Shown piece after piece: positions 52,304 to 61,485 of a stretch of DNA of 64,000 bases (within the stretch, counting starts at the first letter, position 1; each line of letters starts with the position of its first letter). The notes below the pieces were generated by a model. That model ran no database searches, had not been told where the DNA came from, and saw only the letters and a list, made by a program, of their open reading frames with translations. A program made the position numbers and the translations under genes. This stretch comes from Streptomyces sp. NBC_01549 (GTDB taxonomy: Bacteria > Actinomycetota > Actinomycetes > Streptomycetales > Streptomycetaceae): positions 992,001 through 1,056,000 of the forward strand of contig NZ_JAPEPW010000002.1 in NCBI RefSeq assembly GCF_026339955.1, read 5' to 3'.

Positions 52304-52752
52304 ACGGCTGGACCCTCACCGCGACGGCCGCGCTCACCGTGGGAGTCGGGGCCACAGTCTGGGGCGTCGCCACGGGACCGCTGCGGCGCCGGGTCGTGGC
52401 ACAGAACCTGTCCACCTCGCTGGCCTGCCCTGCTCTGCTGCTCCTGGCCCAGGGCTACGACCGGCCGTCGTACGTCGATCTCGCCCTGCTCCTGGCCCTG
52501 TTGGGGCCGGTCGGCACCCTCGTCTTCGCTCGGCTGCTCGCGGAGGATCTGGCGAAAGATCCGCCGCGGGCGTGGGGGCTCACGTACGCGGTCGCGGCGT
52601 TCGGTGCCGGCGTCGTGGTCACCGTGTGTGTAGCCACGGGTCCGGGCCGTGCGCTGGTGAAACTCCTGGTCGTCGGTGCCCTGTTGATCGGCGGGAACCT
52701 CACCGCGTCCCGTGCCCTGTCCGGCGGCTTCACGGGGAGCCGGCGTGGATGA
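52300..52752 (+). CDS. Mrp/Mnh antiporter subunit F-G fusion
   Basis: 150 residues, membrane. The first half (LTVGVGATVWGVATGPLRRR, ALLLLAQGYDRPSYVDLALL, PVGTLVFARLLAED) matches MrpF. The second half (VATGPGRALVKLLVVGALLI, GGNLTASRAL) resembles the end of MrpG, so the two subunits are fused. About four to five transmembrane helices. The Mrp complex exchanges Na+ for H+ and needs subunits A/D/C as well, none of which is present here. Start GTG at 52300; the stop overlaps the next gene. Confidence 0.72.
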   Translation: MNGWTLTATAALTVGVGATVWGVATGPLRRRVVAQNLSTSLACPALLLLAQGYDRPSYVDLALLLALLGPVGTLVFARLLAEDLAKDPPRAWGLTYAVAAFGAGVVVTVCVATGPGRALVKLLVVGALLIGGNLTASRALSGGFTGSRRG

Positions 52753-53005
52753 CCCGCTGATCGTCGTGGCGCTGCTGCTGGTCGCCGCGTCCGCGACCGC
52801 CGCCGTGGCCACCCGTGATCCCTCGCGGCAGGCACTCGTGCTGGCGGTGCTCGGGACGGTTCTGGCCGTTCTGTTCACCGTGCTCCAGGCCCCCGACGTG
52901 GCGCTCTCCCAGCTTGCTGTGGGCTCCGCCCTGACTCCCCTGCTGCTGATGCTGTCCGTGCGCAAGGTCCGGCGGCCGCAGCGGCGGAAGGAGAAGGAAC
53001 GGTGA
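52745..53005 (+). CDS. MbhD/DUF4040-like antiporter subunit
   Basis: 86 residues with two to three transmembrane helices: LIVVALLLVAASATAAVATR, ALVLAVLGTVLAVLFTVLQA and APDVALSQLAVGSALTPLLL. The segment FTVLQAPDVALSQLAVG is the hallmark of DUF4040 (subunit MbhD, or the C-terminal part of MrpA). GTG at 52745, overlapping the previous stop; its own stop overlaps the next GTG. The operon order E-F/G-D-B is that of split-MrpA antiporters in actinobacteria. Confidence 0.82.
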   Translation: MDDPLIVVALLLVAASATAAVATRDPSRQALVLAVLGTVLAVLFTVLQAPDVALSQLAVGSALTPLLLMLSVRKVRRPQRRKEKER

Positions 53006-53670
53006 CCCGGGGGGTACGGCTGATCGTCCTGGCCGTCGGTGGTGCGGGCCTCGCGGCCCTGCTGGTCGCCGCCTGCTTCTGTCTGCCGGGCTTCGGCGGG
53101 GACCCGGCACCCGTACGGGGACCGGGTGGTGCGGGCCTCCCTCGCCCGGCACACCGCGAACACGATCGCTTCCGTCAACTTCGATCAGCGCGCCTTCGAC
53201 ACCCTCGGCGAAATGAGCATCCTCTTCGCGTCCGTCCTCGGCACCGTCGTCCTGCTGCGCCAGACCCGCGACGAACACCGCGCCGAGCCCGGACCCGAGG
53301 AGGTCGCGCTCCCCGTACGCCGGTACGCGCTCGTCGTTTTGCCCGTCGCCGTCCTCACCGGCCTGTACGTGATCGCGCACGGCCAGCTCAGCCCGGGCGG
53401 CGGCTTCCAGGGTGGTGTCGTGGTGGCGACCGCCCTTCACCTGCTCTACCTGGGCGCCGACTACCGCGCGCTGGAGCGCATCCGCCCGGTCGGCTCCTAC
53501 GAGGCCGGCGACGCCCTCGCGGCCTCCACCTACCTCGTGCTGGGCCTCGCCGGCGCCGTCGCCGGCACCGCCGTCCTCGCCAACTTCCTTCCTTATGGCA
53601 CTTTCAACACCCTGTCGTCGGGCGGCACCGTCCCGCTGCTGAACGCGGCCATCGGCATGGAGGTCGCGAG
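53002..53670 (+). pseudogene. MrpB (MbhE/F-like) subunit, frameshifted and 3'-truncated
   Basis: The start RLIVLAVGGAGLAALLVAAC and LPGFGGDP is the MbhE part. One extra base near 53110 breaks the frame. The continuation in another frame HPYGDRVVRASLARHTANTI, NFDQRAFDTLGEMSILFASV and AHGQLSPGGGFQGGVVVATA is MrpB. At about 53670 (GMEVAS) the gene is cut and IS30 transposase sequence begins. The remaining subunits (C, D) are missing. Confidence 0.75.
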
Positions 53671-53814
53671 CAGAAGCGTGAAGTGTGGCGGCGATGGCGT
53701 GACGGGCAGTCGCTGAGCGAGATCGGGCGTGCGCTGGGCAAGGTGCCCGGGTCAATCCACGGAGTGGTCGAGGCGAACGGCGGTTTCGTCCCGGCGGTCA
53801 GGACCCGTCGCTGA
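53671..53814 (+). pseudogene. IS30-family transposase, N-terminal remnant
   Basis: KREVWRRWRDGQSLSEIGRA then LGKVPGSIHGVVEANGGFVP and AVRTRR-stop match the N-terminal HTH of IS30-type transposases (usual SLSEIGRALGKNPGSIHGVL). It stops after about 47 residues. It interrupts the mrpB reading frame. Confidence 0.72.
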
Positions 53815-54931
53815 GGACAAGCCGGACCATTCCCGGGCCGACGGCTCCAACGAGCCATACGTGGCCACGTTTTACGCAGGTCAGCGACGCGTGACGCCTT
53901 TACCACCAGCAGACGAAGAATCTGCTGGCGGCTCCGAAAAGTACCGCTTACGGTCACCGCGTGCGCTCGGAAGAGCTCGCAGAATGCGCTCCGTAGTTCC
54001 GCCGACAAGGGTCGCGGATTCGGGTCAACGTCGATGGCACCGCGCCAAACGTCACTCCCACACGCTCGCCGGTTCTGATCGGAAGTGCCAAATCTTCGTC
54101 GGCACAGGACGGAATGATGATCAACGACGTGCTCTTTGATACCTCGGGGGCAGCTGACACATCTGAGCCGTGTCTCGGTGAGCGATCTACGCGCAAGCGT
54201 CGAGGGTCCGATGGTCTGCGATCTGCCCGGATGGTTTCGGCGACGGGAGTTCGGGAGCGGACAAGGAGCGCCGTCGTAGCCGTGCACCTCGCCGAGCAGG
54301 TCCCCTCCATCCCGTCCTGCCGGCCCTCCTCGATGTCCTGTTGGGAACGCCCGCTGAAGTTCCACCGCACGGCAGTCCCACCATCGAATGCGACCCCGCC
54401 AGGGCTGCAGCCGCTCTACCCTCCGATCTCCTTCACGACATCTGGCACCCAGCCAGAATTTCGGGGATGCTCGGTTGAGCGGGCCACAACAGACTTCTCC
54501 ACCACCAGGCCCGCATGGAATGCGGAACACGCCCGAGTCTGGGATCGAGACACGAAGTGCTTACTACACTCGCGCCGGAGCCCCCCGCGTCTGCGATGAA
54601 CACCCCGTCGGACAGCGTCTCCGCGATCCACCCCGAGGCCGGATTTCGCCCGGCAGCCGGACAGCCACAGACCCTCCCGTTCGCATCCGCGCAGATGAGC
54701 GCCTCATCCACAGCGCCGGCAGTCCCCGTAGCGGGCTTCTCGGGCCGATCCGTGTACATGCCAGACACATCTGGCGCCCTGCCATCGGAGTCAGCGGCAG
54801 GTCAGCGTCAGCACCGCCGGGACCCGCTTCCGACCGACCCGAACCGCCAAGATCACTTACTGCCCCAACCTGCTCTGACCTGCAAAGACAGAGGCCAGAG
54901 GCTCATCCGCTAGTCTCATCAGGAGGTATCC
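53815..54931. other. 1.1-kb gene-poor stretch, lower GC, before dhaK
   Basis: No gene recognised on either strand over 1.1 kb. GC content is visibly lower than in neighbouring genes. An 8-bp inverted pair CCAGCAGA/TCTGCTGG (53906-53913, 53921-53928) is the only symmetric element noted. The stretch could be foreign DNA left by the IS30 event. The promoter of dhaKLM should be in its last 150 bases. Confidence 0.4.
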
Positions 54932-55924
54932 ATGAAGATGCTCATCAACGTGGCGGAGACGGTGGTCGCGGACGCGCTGCGGGGTATGGCGATCGCGCAT
55001 CCCGAGCTGACGGTGGATGTGGACAACCGGGTGATCGTACGGCGGGACGTCCCGGTGGCCGGCCGGGTGGGCCTCGTCTCCGGTGGCGGATCGGGGCACG
55101 AACCGCTGCACGGCGGTTTCGTGGGGCCCGGGATGCTGTCGGCGGCCTGTCCGGGCGAGGTCTTCACGTCTCCGGTGCCGGACCAGATGCTGCGGGCGGC
55201 GGCGGCCGTGAACAGCGGCGCGGGCGTGCTGTTCATCGTGAAGAACTACACGGGTGACGTGCTCAACTTCGACATGGCGGCCGAGCTCGCCGAGGACGAG
55301 GGCATCCGGGTGGCGAAGGTCCTCGTCAATGACGACGTCGCCGTCACCGACAGTCTGTACACCGCGGGACGGCGTGGCACCGGCGCGACCCTGTTCGTGG
55401 AGAAGATCGCGGGCGCCGCGGCCGAGGAGGGCGCTCCGCTGGAGGTGGTTCAGTCACTGGCCCGGCAGGTCAACGAGAACTCCCGCAGTTTCGGTGTCGC
55501 ACTGAGCGCCTGCACCACGCCGGCCAAAGGCAGCCCCACCTTCGACCTTCCGCCCGGTGAGCTGGAACTCGGGGTCGGCATCCACGGCGAGCCGGGCCGG
55601 GAGCGGCGCGCGATGATGACCTCGCACGAGATCGCCGACTTCTCGGTGCACGCGATCCTGGAGGACCTCAACCCGCGCAATCCCGTCCTGCTGCTGGTCA
55701 ACGGCATGGGAGCGACGCCGCTCCTGGAGCTGTACGGGTTCAACGCGGAGGTGAACCGGGTCCTCACCGAGCGCGGGGTGCCCGTGGCACGCACGCTGGT
55801 CGGGAACTACGTCACCTCACTGGACATGGCGGGCGCCTCGGTGACGCTGTGCCAGGTGGACGAGGAGCTGCTGCGGCTGTGGGACGCGCCGGTGAAGACG
55901 CCCGCGTTGCGCTGGGGCGTGTGA
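54932..55924 (+). CDS. dhaK: dihydroxyacetone kinase subunit DhaK
   Basis: 330 residues. DhaK binds dihydroxyacetone covalently through a His in SGGGSGHEPLHGGFVGPGML. Other conserved blocks are IVKNYTGDVLNFDMAAELA and NDDVAVTDSLYTAGRRGTGA. The start has a strong AGGAGG 5 bases upstream. With DhaL and DhaM downstream it forms the PTS-dependent kinase, in which DhaM passes phosphate to ADP on DhaL and then to Dha on DhaK. Gaps between genes are 67 bases and an 8-base overlap, an operon. Confidence 0.97.
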   Translation: MKMLINVAETVVADALRGMAIAHPELTVDVDNRVIVRRDVPVAGRVGLVSGGGSGHEPLHGGFVGPGMLSAACPGEVFTSPVPDQMLRAAAAVNSGAGVLFIVKNYTGDVLNFDMAAELAEDEGIRVAKVLVNDDVAVTDSLYTAGRRGTGATLFVEKIAGAAAEEGAPLEVVQSLARQVNENSRSFGVALSACTTPAKGSPTFDLPPGELELGVGIHGEPGRERRAMMTSHEIADFSVHAILEDLNPRNPVLLLVNGMGATPLLELYGFNAEVNRVLTERGVPVARTLVGNYVTSLDMAGASVTLCQVDEELLRLWDAPVKTPALRWGV

Positions 55925-55991
55925 ACCCCGCGGCATCGGCATGACGTCGCGGTCCCGCCCGGCCAACGTTCGTACCACGCAAGGAGATTCT

Positions 55992-56591
55992 GTGCTCGAC
56001 GCCGATTTCTTCCGCCGTTGGATGACGGCGACCGCCGCGTCCGTCGACCACGAGGCGGAGCGGCTCACCGCTCTGGACTCGCCGATCGGCGACGCCGACC
56101 ACGGCAGCAATCTGCAGCGCGGGTTCACCGCCGTGGTGGCCACGCTGGAGAAGGAGGCACCGGACACCCCCGGCGCCGTTCTCACCCTCGCCGGACGCCA
56201 GCTGATCTCCACGGTCGGCGGCGCGTCGGGCCCCTTGTACGGCACCTTGCTCCGCCGTACGGGCAAGGCCCTCGGGGACGCAGCCGAGGTCACCGAGGAA
56301 CAGTTCACGGACGCGTTGCGCGCGGGCGTGGACGCCGTGATGGCGCTGGGCGGAGCCGCGCCCGGCGACAAGACCATGATCGACGCGCTGGTGCCCGCGG
56401 TGGACGCGCTCCCCGAGTCCTTCGCCGCGGCGAAGACGGCCGCCGAGGAGGGCGCCGTCGCGACGACACCGCTGCAGGCCCGCAAGGGCAGGGCCAGCTA
56501 TCTGGGCGAGCGCAGCATCGGGCACCAGGATCCGGGCGCCACCTCCTCGTCCTTGCTGATCAGCGCCCTCTTGGAGGCCTCCGATGAGTGA
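55992..56591 (+). CDS. dhaL: dihydroxyacetone kinase subunit DhaL
   Basis: 199 residues from the GTG at 55992, preceded by AAGGAG at 6 bases. The Mg-ATP/ADP site is formed by Asp residues in DSPIGDADHGSNLQRGF; later blocks are GGASGPLYGTLLRRTGKAL, GDKTMIDALVPAVDAL, YLGERSIGHQDPGA. DhaL carries bound ADP as coenzyme in the PTS-linked enzyme. Overlaps dhaM by 8 bases. Confidence 0.95.
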   Translation: MLDADFFRRWMTATAASVDHEAERLTALDSPIGDADHGSNLQRGFTAVVATLEKEAPDTPGAVLTLAGRQLISTVGGASGPLYGTLLRRTGKALGDAAEVTEEQFTDALRAGVDAVMALGGAAPGDKTMIDALVPAVDALPESFAAAKTAAEEGAVATTPLQARKGRASYLGERSIGHQDPGATSSSLLISALLEASDE

Positions 56592-57009
56592 ATCCACGGG
56601 CAGCACGGACAAGCTCGTCGGCGTCGTGCTGGTCTCCCACAGCGCCGCCGTCGCCGCCTCGGTCGCCGAGCTGGCGACGGGGCTCGCGGGCGGCGGGACG
56701 ACCGCTCCCGTCGCCCCGGCCGGCGGCACGATGGACGGCGGTCTCGGCACCAGCGCCGAACTGATCTCCGCGGCCGCCGCCTCGGTGGACCGCGGTGCCG
56801 GGATCGCCGTGCTCACCGACCTGGGCAGCGCGGTTCTCACCGTGAAGGCCCTGCTGGCGGAGGGGGACGAGCTCCCCGACAACAGCCGCCTGGTGGACGC
56901 GCCCTTCGTGGAGGGCGCGGTGGCCGCGGTGGTCACGGCCTCGACGGGAGCCGACCTCGCGGCGGTCGAGGCGGCGGCCACGGAGGCGTACGCCTACCGG
57001 AAGGTGTGA
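56584..57009 (+). CDS. dhaM: PTS-dependent dihydroxyacetone kinase phosphotransferase subunit DhaM
   Basis: 141 residues of the EIIA-mannose-like DhaM domain only. The phosphorylated His lies in VGVVLVSHSAAVAASVAEL, and GGTMDGGLGTSAELISAA and VLTDLGSAVLTVKALL are family motifs. HPr and EI domains found fused in some DhaM are absent, so it depends on the general PTS. It is last in the dhaKLM operon and followed by a convergent gene 127 bases on. Confidence 0.94.
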   Translation: MSESTGSTDKLVGVVLVSHSAAVAASVAELATGLAGGGTTAPVAPAGGTMDGGLGTSAELISAAAASVDRGAGIAVLTDLGSAVLTVKALLAEGDELPDNSRLVDAPFVEGAVAAVVTASTGADLAAVEAAATEAYAYRKV

Positions 57010-57136
57010 GGGAACAAGCAGGGGCACCGGGGCTGGCCCGGCAGGCGAGTCCCGGTGCCCCTGCGCCCTCTCCCCCGGCGGGTGGGACGGCGGTCTGAGA
57101 ACCTCCAGCCCCTGGGGGAACCGGCCCCGCGGCCGC

Positions 57137-57824
57137 TCAGCGGCCGCGCACGAACTGCCGGGCCAGTCGCTCCCCCTCGGTCACGGCTGCCGCGTGATCC
57201 TCGATGGGGGACACCCGGGAGTCCTTGAAGGCGATGTAGGTGACCCCGGAAGGTGTCCCGCCGCCGCGCGGAATCGGGGCGGATGCCGAGCGCCTTGGCG
57301 GTGGCGTACGAGGCCTCGCCGATGATTGCGTGCGGCCCGGTGTCGCCGACCACGGCGTACGTGACCCGGTCCTGGTAGATCACCGCGACCACCGAGCCGC
57401 CTCGGATGCCGTGGGCGCGGTGGTCCCAGATGTCACTGGGCGCGGGCACGACGACATACGGGAGGGTCTCGGCGCTCAGGTACCGCCCGTCGGACTGCCG
57501 ATACGCGGTGGTCCCGGAGAAGAACGGGTCGGTCCGCTCGTTGCACAGGAGGCCGGGGCGGCCGTCGCAGTCGATGTCCATGTCGGCCTTCCAGAACACC
57601 GCGCCTCGCGTCCCGCAGACGGGAATCTCGGCGCGGGCGCTGTTGTCGGTGCGGTAGCGCCCCTTCGAGACGGCCACGCAGTCACGGACCTTGGCGAGCA
57701 GGTCGGAGGCGCGCACCTTCCCCTCCCGCGCCGCCGCGGGCAGGCTCGGACGGGCGGCGGGAGACGGGGCGGGAGCGAGCAGGGCCACGCCGGCCACGGC
57801 CAGGGTCAGCGACTGAGCACGCAC
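57137..57824 (-). pseudogene. GH75 chitosanase-like secreted protein with one-base frameshift
   Basis: From the GTG at 57824, with AGGAGAGGG upstream. The signal peptide RAQSLTLAVAGVALLAPAPS is followed by a GH75 core: KADMDIDCDGRPGLLCNERT, DPFFSGTTAYRQSDGRYLSA, VVAVIYQDRVTYAVVGDTGP, IIGEASYATAKALGIRP. Near 57265 the frame fails; shifting one base gives GGGTPSGVTYIAFKDSRVSP and LARQFVRGR-stop at 57137-57139, the normal end. So it is a recent one-base mutation, or an error in the sequence. GH75 hydrolyses chitosan outside the cell. Confidence 0.78.
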
Positions 57825-57851
57825 GATAAGAGACCCTCTCCTGGGGGACAT

Positions 57852-58189
57852 TGACGGTCATTTAGCAAAATTTGGCGTGTTTCTGACGGTGCGTCCACCG
57901 GGAAGGGGCCGGACGGTGCACGGCGGTCTCGACGGGTGCACTGCGGCCGAGGGCCCGAGCCGTCATCGACCCGGGCCTCTCGACCGCCCTCGCCGGCGCG
58001 GCATCAGCGACGACAGCGGTCCGCGCCGCGGGCACGAACTCCCCTGGGAAGAGGGCAAGTTCACACCGCGTCAGGCATCAGCATACGTAGCCCGCGAACG
58101 GTCCGACGAACGGCCACCGCCCCCTTGATGTGGCCGCGTCCGCCGTGTCTTATAGGTACAGACCAATCCCGTCGAGGGAAGGCAGGCCT
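57852..58189. other. divergent promoter region between chitosanase and FN3 genes
   Basis: No gene. It holds an AT-rich segment just upstream of the chitosanase start (57860-57890) and a DasR-like box at 58152-58167. Confidence 0.5.
58152..58167. promoter_or_regulatory. possible DasR (dre) box
   Basis: ATAGGTACAGACCAAT matches about 11 of 16 positions of the consensus ACTGGTCTAGACCACT used by the GlcNAc-responsive repressor DasR. It lies 23 bases before the GTG of the FN3 lipoprotein and in the intergenic region shared with the chitosanase. The left half is weak. Confidence 0.35.
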
Positions 58190-59191
58190 GTGCGACGCGT
58201 TTTCCTTGCGTTGATCTGCGGCTCGCTGCTCGTCCTCACCGCGTGCGGTGGAGGCGCGGGAAACAACACCGGGGACGAGGGGCTGCCACCGGCCCCGATG
58301 GGGGTCACCGCGGCGGCGGGCAGCGCGACCACCGTGCACGTCATGTGGAATGCCGTCTCCGGGGACGTGAAGGTCACCGGGTACGAGGTATACCGCGGCG
58401 CCACCAGGGTCGAGCGGGTGCCCGGCGACGAGCACATGCTGGACGTCACCAGACTGACCCCTTCCACGGCCTACGTCTTCACGGTCCGGGCCCTGGACGC
58501 CGACGGGAACCCCGGACCACCCAGCGAGCCGGTGCGCGCCACCACACCGGTCGAGGTCGCCGCCGACCGTACGCCTCCGACCCGCCCCGGACGGCCGCAC
58601 GGCAGGGCCGTCGCAAGCCGGGCGGCCCAACTGGACTGGTCGGCGTCGACGGATGCCCGGGGCGTGGTCTCGTACGACATCTACCAGGGCGGCTCGAAGA
58701 TCCACAGCGTGGGCGGCGGACAGACGGCGACCGTCGTCACCGGGCTGCGGCCGGGCACCGCGTACACCTTCACCGTGCGGGCCCACGACGCGGCGGACAA
58801 CCTCTCCCCCGCGAGCGCCGCCGTCCGGCTCACCACCGCGCCGGGCGCGGACGACGGCCACGGCACCGCGCCGACCGAGTTCCGCGCGAGCTCCCACCGC
58901 ACGGACGGGGCGTACTACCTCGATCTGTCCTGGCTTCCGCCGCGGACGGACGGAGTGATCACCGAGTACCGGATCGACCTGGACGGCCGACAGGCGACCT
59001 CGCTCGTCTGGGGCGGCACACCGCCCAGCGGCAGGGCCACGTACAGCTTCTACGTGGGACGGGACACCGGGGTCGCCTACCGGGTGCGGATCAGGGCGAA
59101 GCTGCCGGACGGCACCTGGGGCGGGTTCTCGGCGGAGCGGACGGTGACGACGGGATCCGCCGAGGGTGGGGATGCGGGCACCCGGAAATAG
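58190..59191 (+). CDS. fibronectin type III lipoprotein
   Basis: 333 residues from the GTG at 58190. A lipobox LVLTAC places it on the outer face of the membrane. Three FN3 modules follow: about 40-125 (GVTAAAGSATTVHVMWNAVS), about 140-225 (AAQLDWSASTDARGVVSYDI) and about 235-330 (YYLDLSWLPPRTDGVITEYR). No catalytic domain. FN3 modules accompany many Streptomyces chitinases and cellulases as linkers; here they stand alone, next to a chitosanase-type gene, suggesting polysaccharide capture or wall association (inference). Confidence 0.9.
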   Translation: MRRVFLALICGSLLVLTACGGGAGNNTGDEGLPPAPMGVTAAAGSATTVHVMWNAVSGDVKVTGYEVYRGATRVERVPGDEHMLDVTRLTPSTAYVFTVRALDADGNPGPPSEPVRATTPVEVAADRTPPTRPGRPHGRAVASRAAQLDWSASTDARGVVSYDIYQGGSKIHSVGGGQTATVVTGLRPGTAYTFTVRAHDAADNLSPASAAVRLTTAPGADDGHGTAPTEFRASSHRTDGAYYLDLSWLPPRTDGVITEYRIDLDGRQATSLVWGGTPPSGRATYSFYVGRDTGVAYRVRIRAKLPDGTWGGFSAERTVTTGSAEGGDAGTRK

Positions 59192-59212
59192 GTGAACCGT
59201 AGGCTCACCTCT

Positions 59213-59951
59213 GTGACCCATGGCGAACCCGATGCCTCGACGGCTTCCCTGGACATCTCCCTGCTGCGCACCTTCCTCGCCGTGCACCGCGCGGGGTCGT
59301 TCACGGCGGCCGCGCGGCTGCTCGGCCTGTCCCAGCCGACGGTGACGACACAGATGCGCTCACTGGAGGAACAGCTGGGGCGGGAGCTGTTCGAACGACA
59401 GCCCCGGGGTGTCCTGCCCACGTCGGTGGCGGACGGACTCGCCGCCGAGGTCGCGGCGCCCCTGGACGCGCTCGCGGCGGTCGCGGACCGCCGCGGGGCG
59501 GGCGCCGACCAGCCACCGGACCCGGTGCAGCTGGCGGGCCCGGCCGAGCTGCTGTGCACACGCGTCCTGCCCGCGCTGGCACCACTGACCGCACAAGGCG
59601 TACGTCTGCGGGTCACTCCCGGCCTCACCGACGACCTGCTGGACGGACTGCGCGGCGGCCGCCCGGCGCTACTGGCGGCATGTGTTCGGCGTACGGCTGA
59701 CCGGCCAGGCCTCGATCACGGTGCCCGACCTGCGGGGCGTGCTGGCCGCGGTGGTCGCGGGCGCGGGGATCAGCGTGCTCCCCCGCTATCTGTGCCTGGA
59801 CGCACTGGCCTCCGGCGCCCTGGTGCCTCTGCTGTCCCCCGAGGAACCCCCCATCAACACCGGGTACCTCACCCAGCGGCCGGGCGCGTCGGACAACCCG
59901 CACGTGGCGGTGGTCCGGGAGCGGCTGCTCCAGGCGGGCCGCACATGGTGA
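59213..59951 (+). pseudogene. LysR-family regulator with internal deletion and frameshift
   Basis: The N-terminal HTH is intact: LDISLLRTFLAVHRAGSFTA, then LLGLSQPTVTTQMRSLEEQL. The ligand domain begins (LRVTPGLTDDLLDGLRGGRP) but jumps near 59670 to YWRHVFGVRLTGQASITVPD and GVLAAVVAGAGISVLPRYLC, in a different frame, with some 70 residues missing. The end to QAGRTW-stop at 59951 is normal. It is a regulator dead in its inducer domain; a truncated HTH protein might still bind DNA. GTG at 59213 or 59192. Confidence 0.75.
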
Positions 59952-60155
59952 GGGACCGGTGCGACCACACGGAGAAGATCGCCCGCTGAGCGAGGGGATC
60001 CTCCGCCGGACGAACGAATTCTTCACCTGCCCGGTCCCCGCCCGCGTGCGCCCCGAGCCCAAGGCGCATTGGCTCTCCCTGAGGCAGCACGGGCCTTTCC
60101 AATCCTCGGCGGCGCATGGGATGTACCGCCAACCGTGCCGCTGGAGGGCAGTCCT

Positions 60156-60722
60156 ATGCGTACTTCTCAGATATCCATCCGCTCCGGCCTGACCGTGGCC
60201 GCCGTCGCTGCGCTTCCGCTCACCCTGACCGCTCCGTCGGCCGCCGCCTTCGGTTCGGGGATCTCGGTGAGCACGAGCGGGTCCAGCGTCTCGGTCACCA
60301 CCAATTCCTGCCCGAGCAACGGCAGCAGTTTCGGCAACTCCTCGCTGCTCCCCAGTGGGCAGGTGAACTTCTCCCAAGGACGCCAGATGCCGTTGTCCGG
60401 GACCAGCGCCAGTCAGTCGTCGGTCTGGTCCAACGTCAGCCCCGGCACCTATACCGTCATCGTGGTCTGCCAGGACGGGACGACGGCCGGCACGCAGTCC
60501 ATCATCGTCTCGAGCAGCGCGGTCCCGAAGGTCTCCACGACCCCCAGGATCTCCTCGACCGCCACGGCCTCCTCGCCGTCGCGCGGCGTGCTGGGCGGTT
60601 TCGGCGGGGCCACCAAGAACTACCGGACCGCCACGCTGGTGGGCGGCGGTGTGCTGGTGACTTCCGGCGTCGTGGCGACGGCCTGGTTCCTGCGCCGCCG
60701 AGCCAAACCCCACCGGCTCTGA
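60156..60722 (+). CDS. secreted Ser/Gly-rich protein with C-terminal membrane anchor
   Basis: 188 residues from the ATG at 60156 (GGAGG upstream). The signal peptide is RTSQISIRSGLTVAAVAALP with AAAFG at the cleavage site. The mature region is Ser/Gly/Thr-rich with a short beta-fold (PGTYTVIVVCQDGTTAGTQS) and two Cys. A C-terminal hydrophobic stretch (LVGGGVLVTSGVVATAWFL) and RRRAKPHRL tail anchor it in the membrane; there is no LPxTG. Function unknown; the layout is frequent among Streptomyces surface proteins. Confidence 0.8.
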   Translation: MRTSQISIRSGLTVAAVAALPLTLTAPSAAAFGSGISVSTSGSSVSVTTNSCPSNGSSFGNSSLLPSGQVNFSQGRQMPLSGTSASQSSVWSNVSPGTYTVIVVCQDGTTAGTQSIIVSSSAVPKVSTTPRISSTATASSPSRGVLGGFGGATKNYRTATLVGGGVLVTSGVVATAWFLRRRAKPHRL

Positions 60723-60802
60723 TCCCGGGGCCCGTCACACCGGCGGCCGTCCGGCTCCCGTCGAGGGGACGGCCGACTCCGGTCGAGTCGAGGGGACGGC
60801 CC

Positions 60803-61420
60803 CTATTCGCGGACGTCTTCAGGCCCGGCTCCAGGCACGTCTTCAGGCCCGGCTCCAGGCACGGCTCCGGGTGCGGGCGGCTGCTCGTCGAGGTGCTCGA
60901 ACTCGTACAGCGCATGCGACAGCCACTGGGTCCAGAAGGTCTCCAGGTCGATCCCGGCCCGCAGCACCAGGTGTCGCAGCCGGTCCTGGGGAGTGTCCTT
61001 GCCGGGCGGGAAGTCGCGCTTCTGGATCTCCTCGTATTCGCTCAACTGCCGTTGGTGCAGGTCGAGATGGCGGCGCAGGTCCGTCTCGATGCCCGCGGTA
61101 CCGACGACGGCGGAAGCGCGCAGCCGCAGCAGCATCACATCGCGCAAGGGCTTCGGCTCCTGGGACACGGAGGTCCAGCGGGCCAGTTCGTCGCGGCCCG
61201 CCGGCAGCACCTCGTAGCTCTTCTTCTGTCCCCGGGCCGGCTGCTCGGACGGCAGGGCGCGGATGTACCCCTCGGACTCCAGTCTTCCCAGCTCGCGATA
61301 GATCTGCTGATGCGTGGCCGACCAGAAGTAGCCGATCGACCTGTCGAACCTCCGGGTCAGTTCGAGGCCCGACGAGGGCTTCTCGAGCAGGGCGGTGAGG
61401 ATCGCGTGCGGGAGTGACAT
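60803..61420 (-). CDS. PadR-family transcriptional regulator
   Basis: 205 residues. The winged helix is MSLPHAILTALLEKPSSGLE, RSIGYFWSATHQQIYRELGR, with wing EQPARGQKKSYEVLPAG. The C-terminal Vir-like helical domain follows (LHQRQLSEYEEIQKRDFPPG). The last 20 residues contain PGAGPEDV twice, due to a 24-bp DNA duplication. It is divergent from nothing nearby; the gene upstream on the same strand is not linked, and fadH on the same strand ends 65 bases before its start, so it may be the distal gene of the fadH transcript. Confidence 0.9.
   Translation of the reverse strand: MSLPHAILTALLEKPSSGLELTRRFDRSIGYFWSATHQQIYRELGRLESEGYIRALPSEQPARGQKKSYEVLPAGRDELARWTSVSQEPKPLRDVMLLRLRASAVVGTAGIETDLRRHLDLHQRQLSEYEEIQKRDFPPGKDTPQDRLRHLVLRAGIDLETFWTQWLSHALYEFEHLDEQPPAPGAVPGAGPEDVPGAGPEDVRE
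60813..60860. repeat. 24-bp tandem duplication in the PadR coding end
   Basis: Two perfect copies of a 24-base unit starting ACGTCTTCAGGC (60813-60836, 60837-60860), in frame, giving a repeated PGAGPEDV. A recent slippage event near the stop codon. Confidence 0.85.
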
Positions 61421-61485
61421 GGGGTCATCCTAGGGACGCCGGGCCGAGGCCCCGGGCACAATCGCTCCGGCCGCGACTCCCCCGG

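Noticed and set aside
53906..53928. Possible attachment or resolution site at the CCAGCAGA/TCTGCTGG inverted pair
   Set aside because: Short symmetric element with no second copy in the window and no integrase or recombinase next to it.
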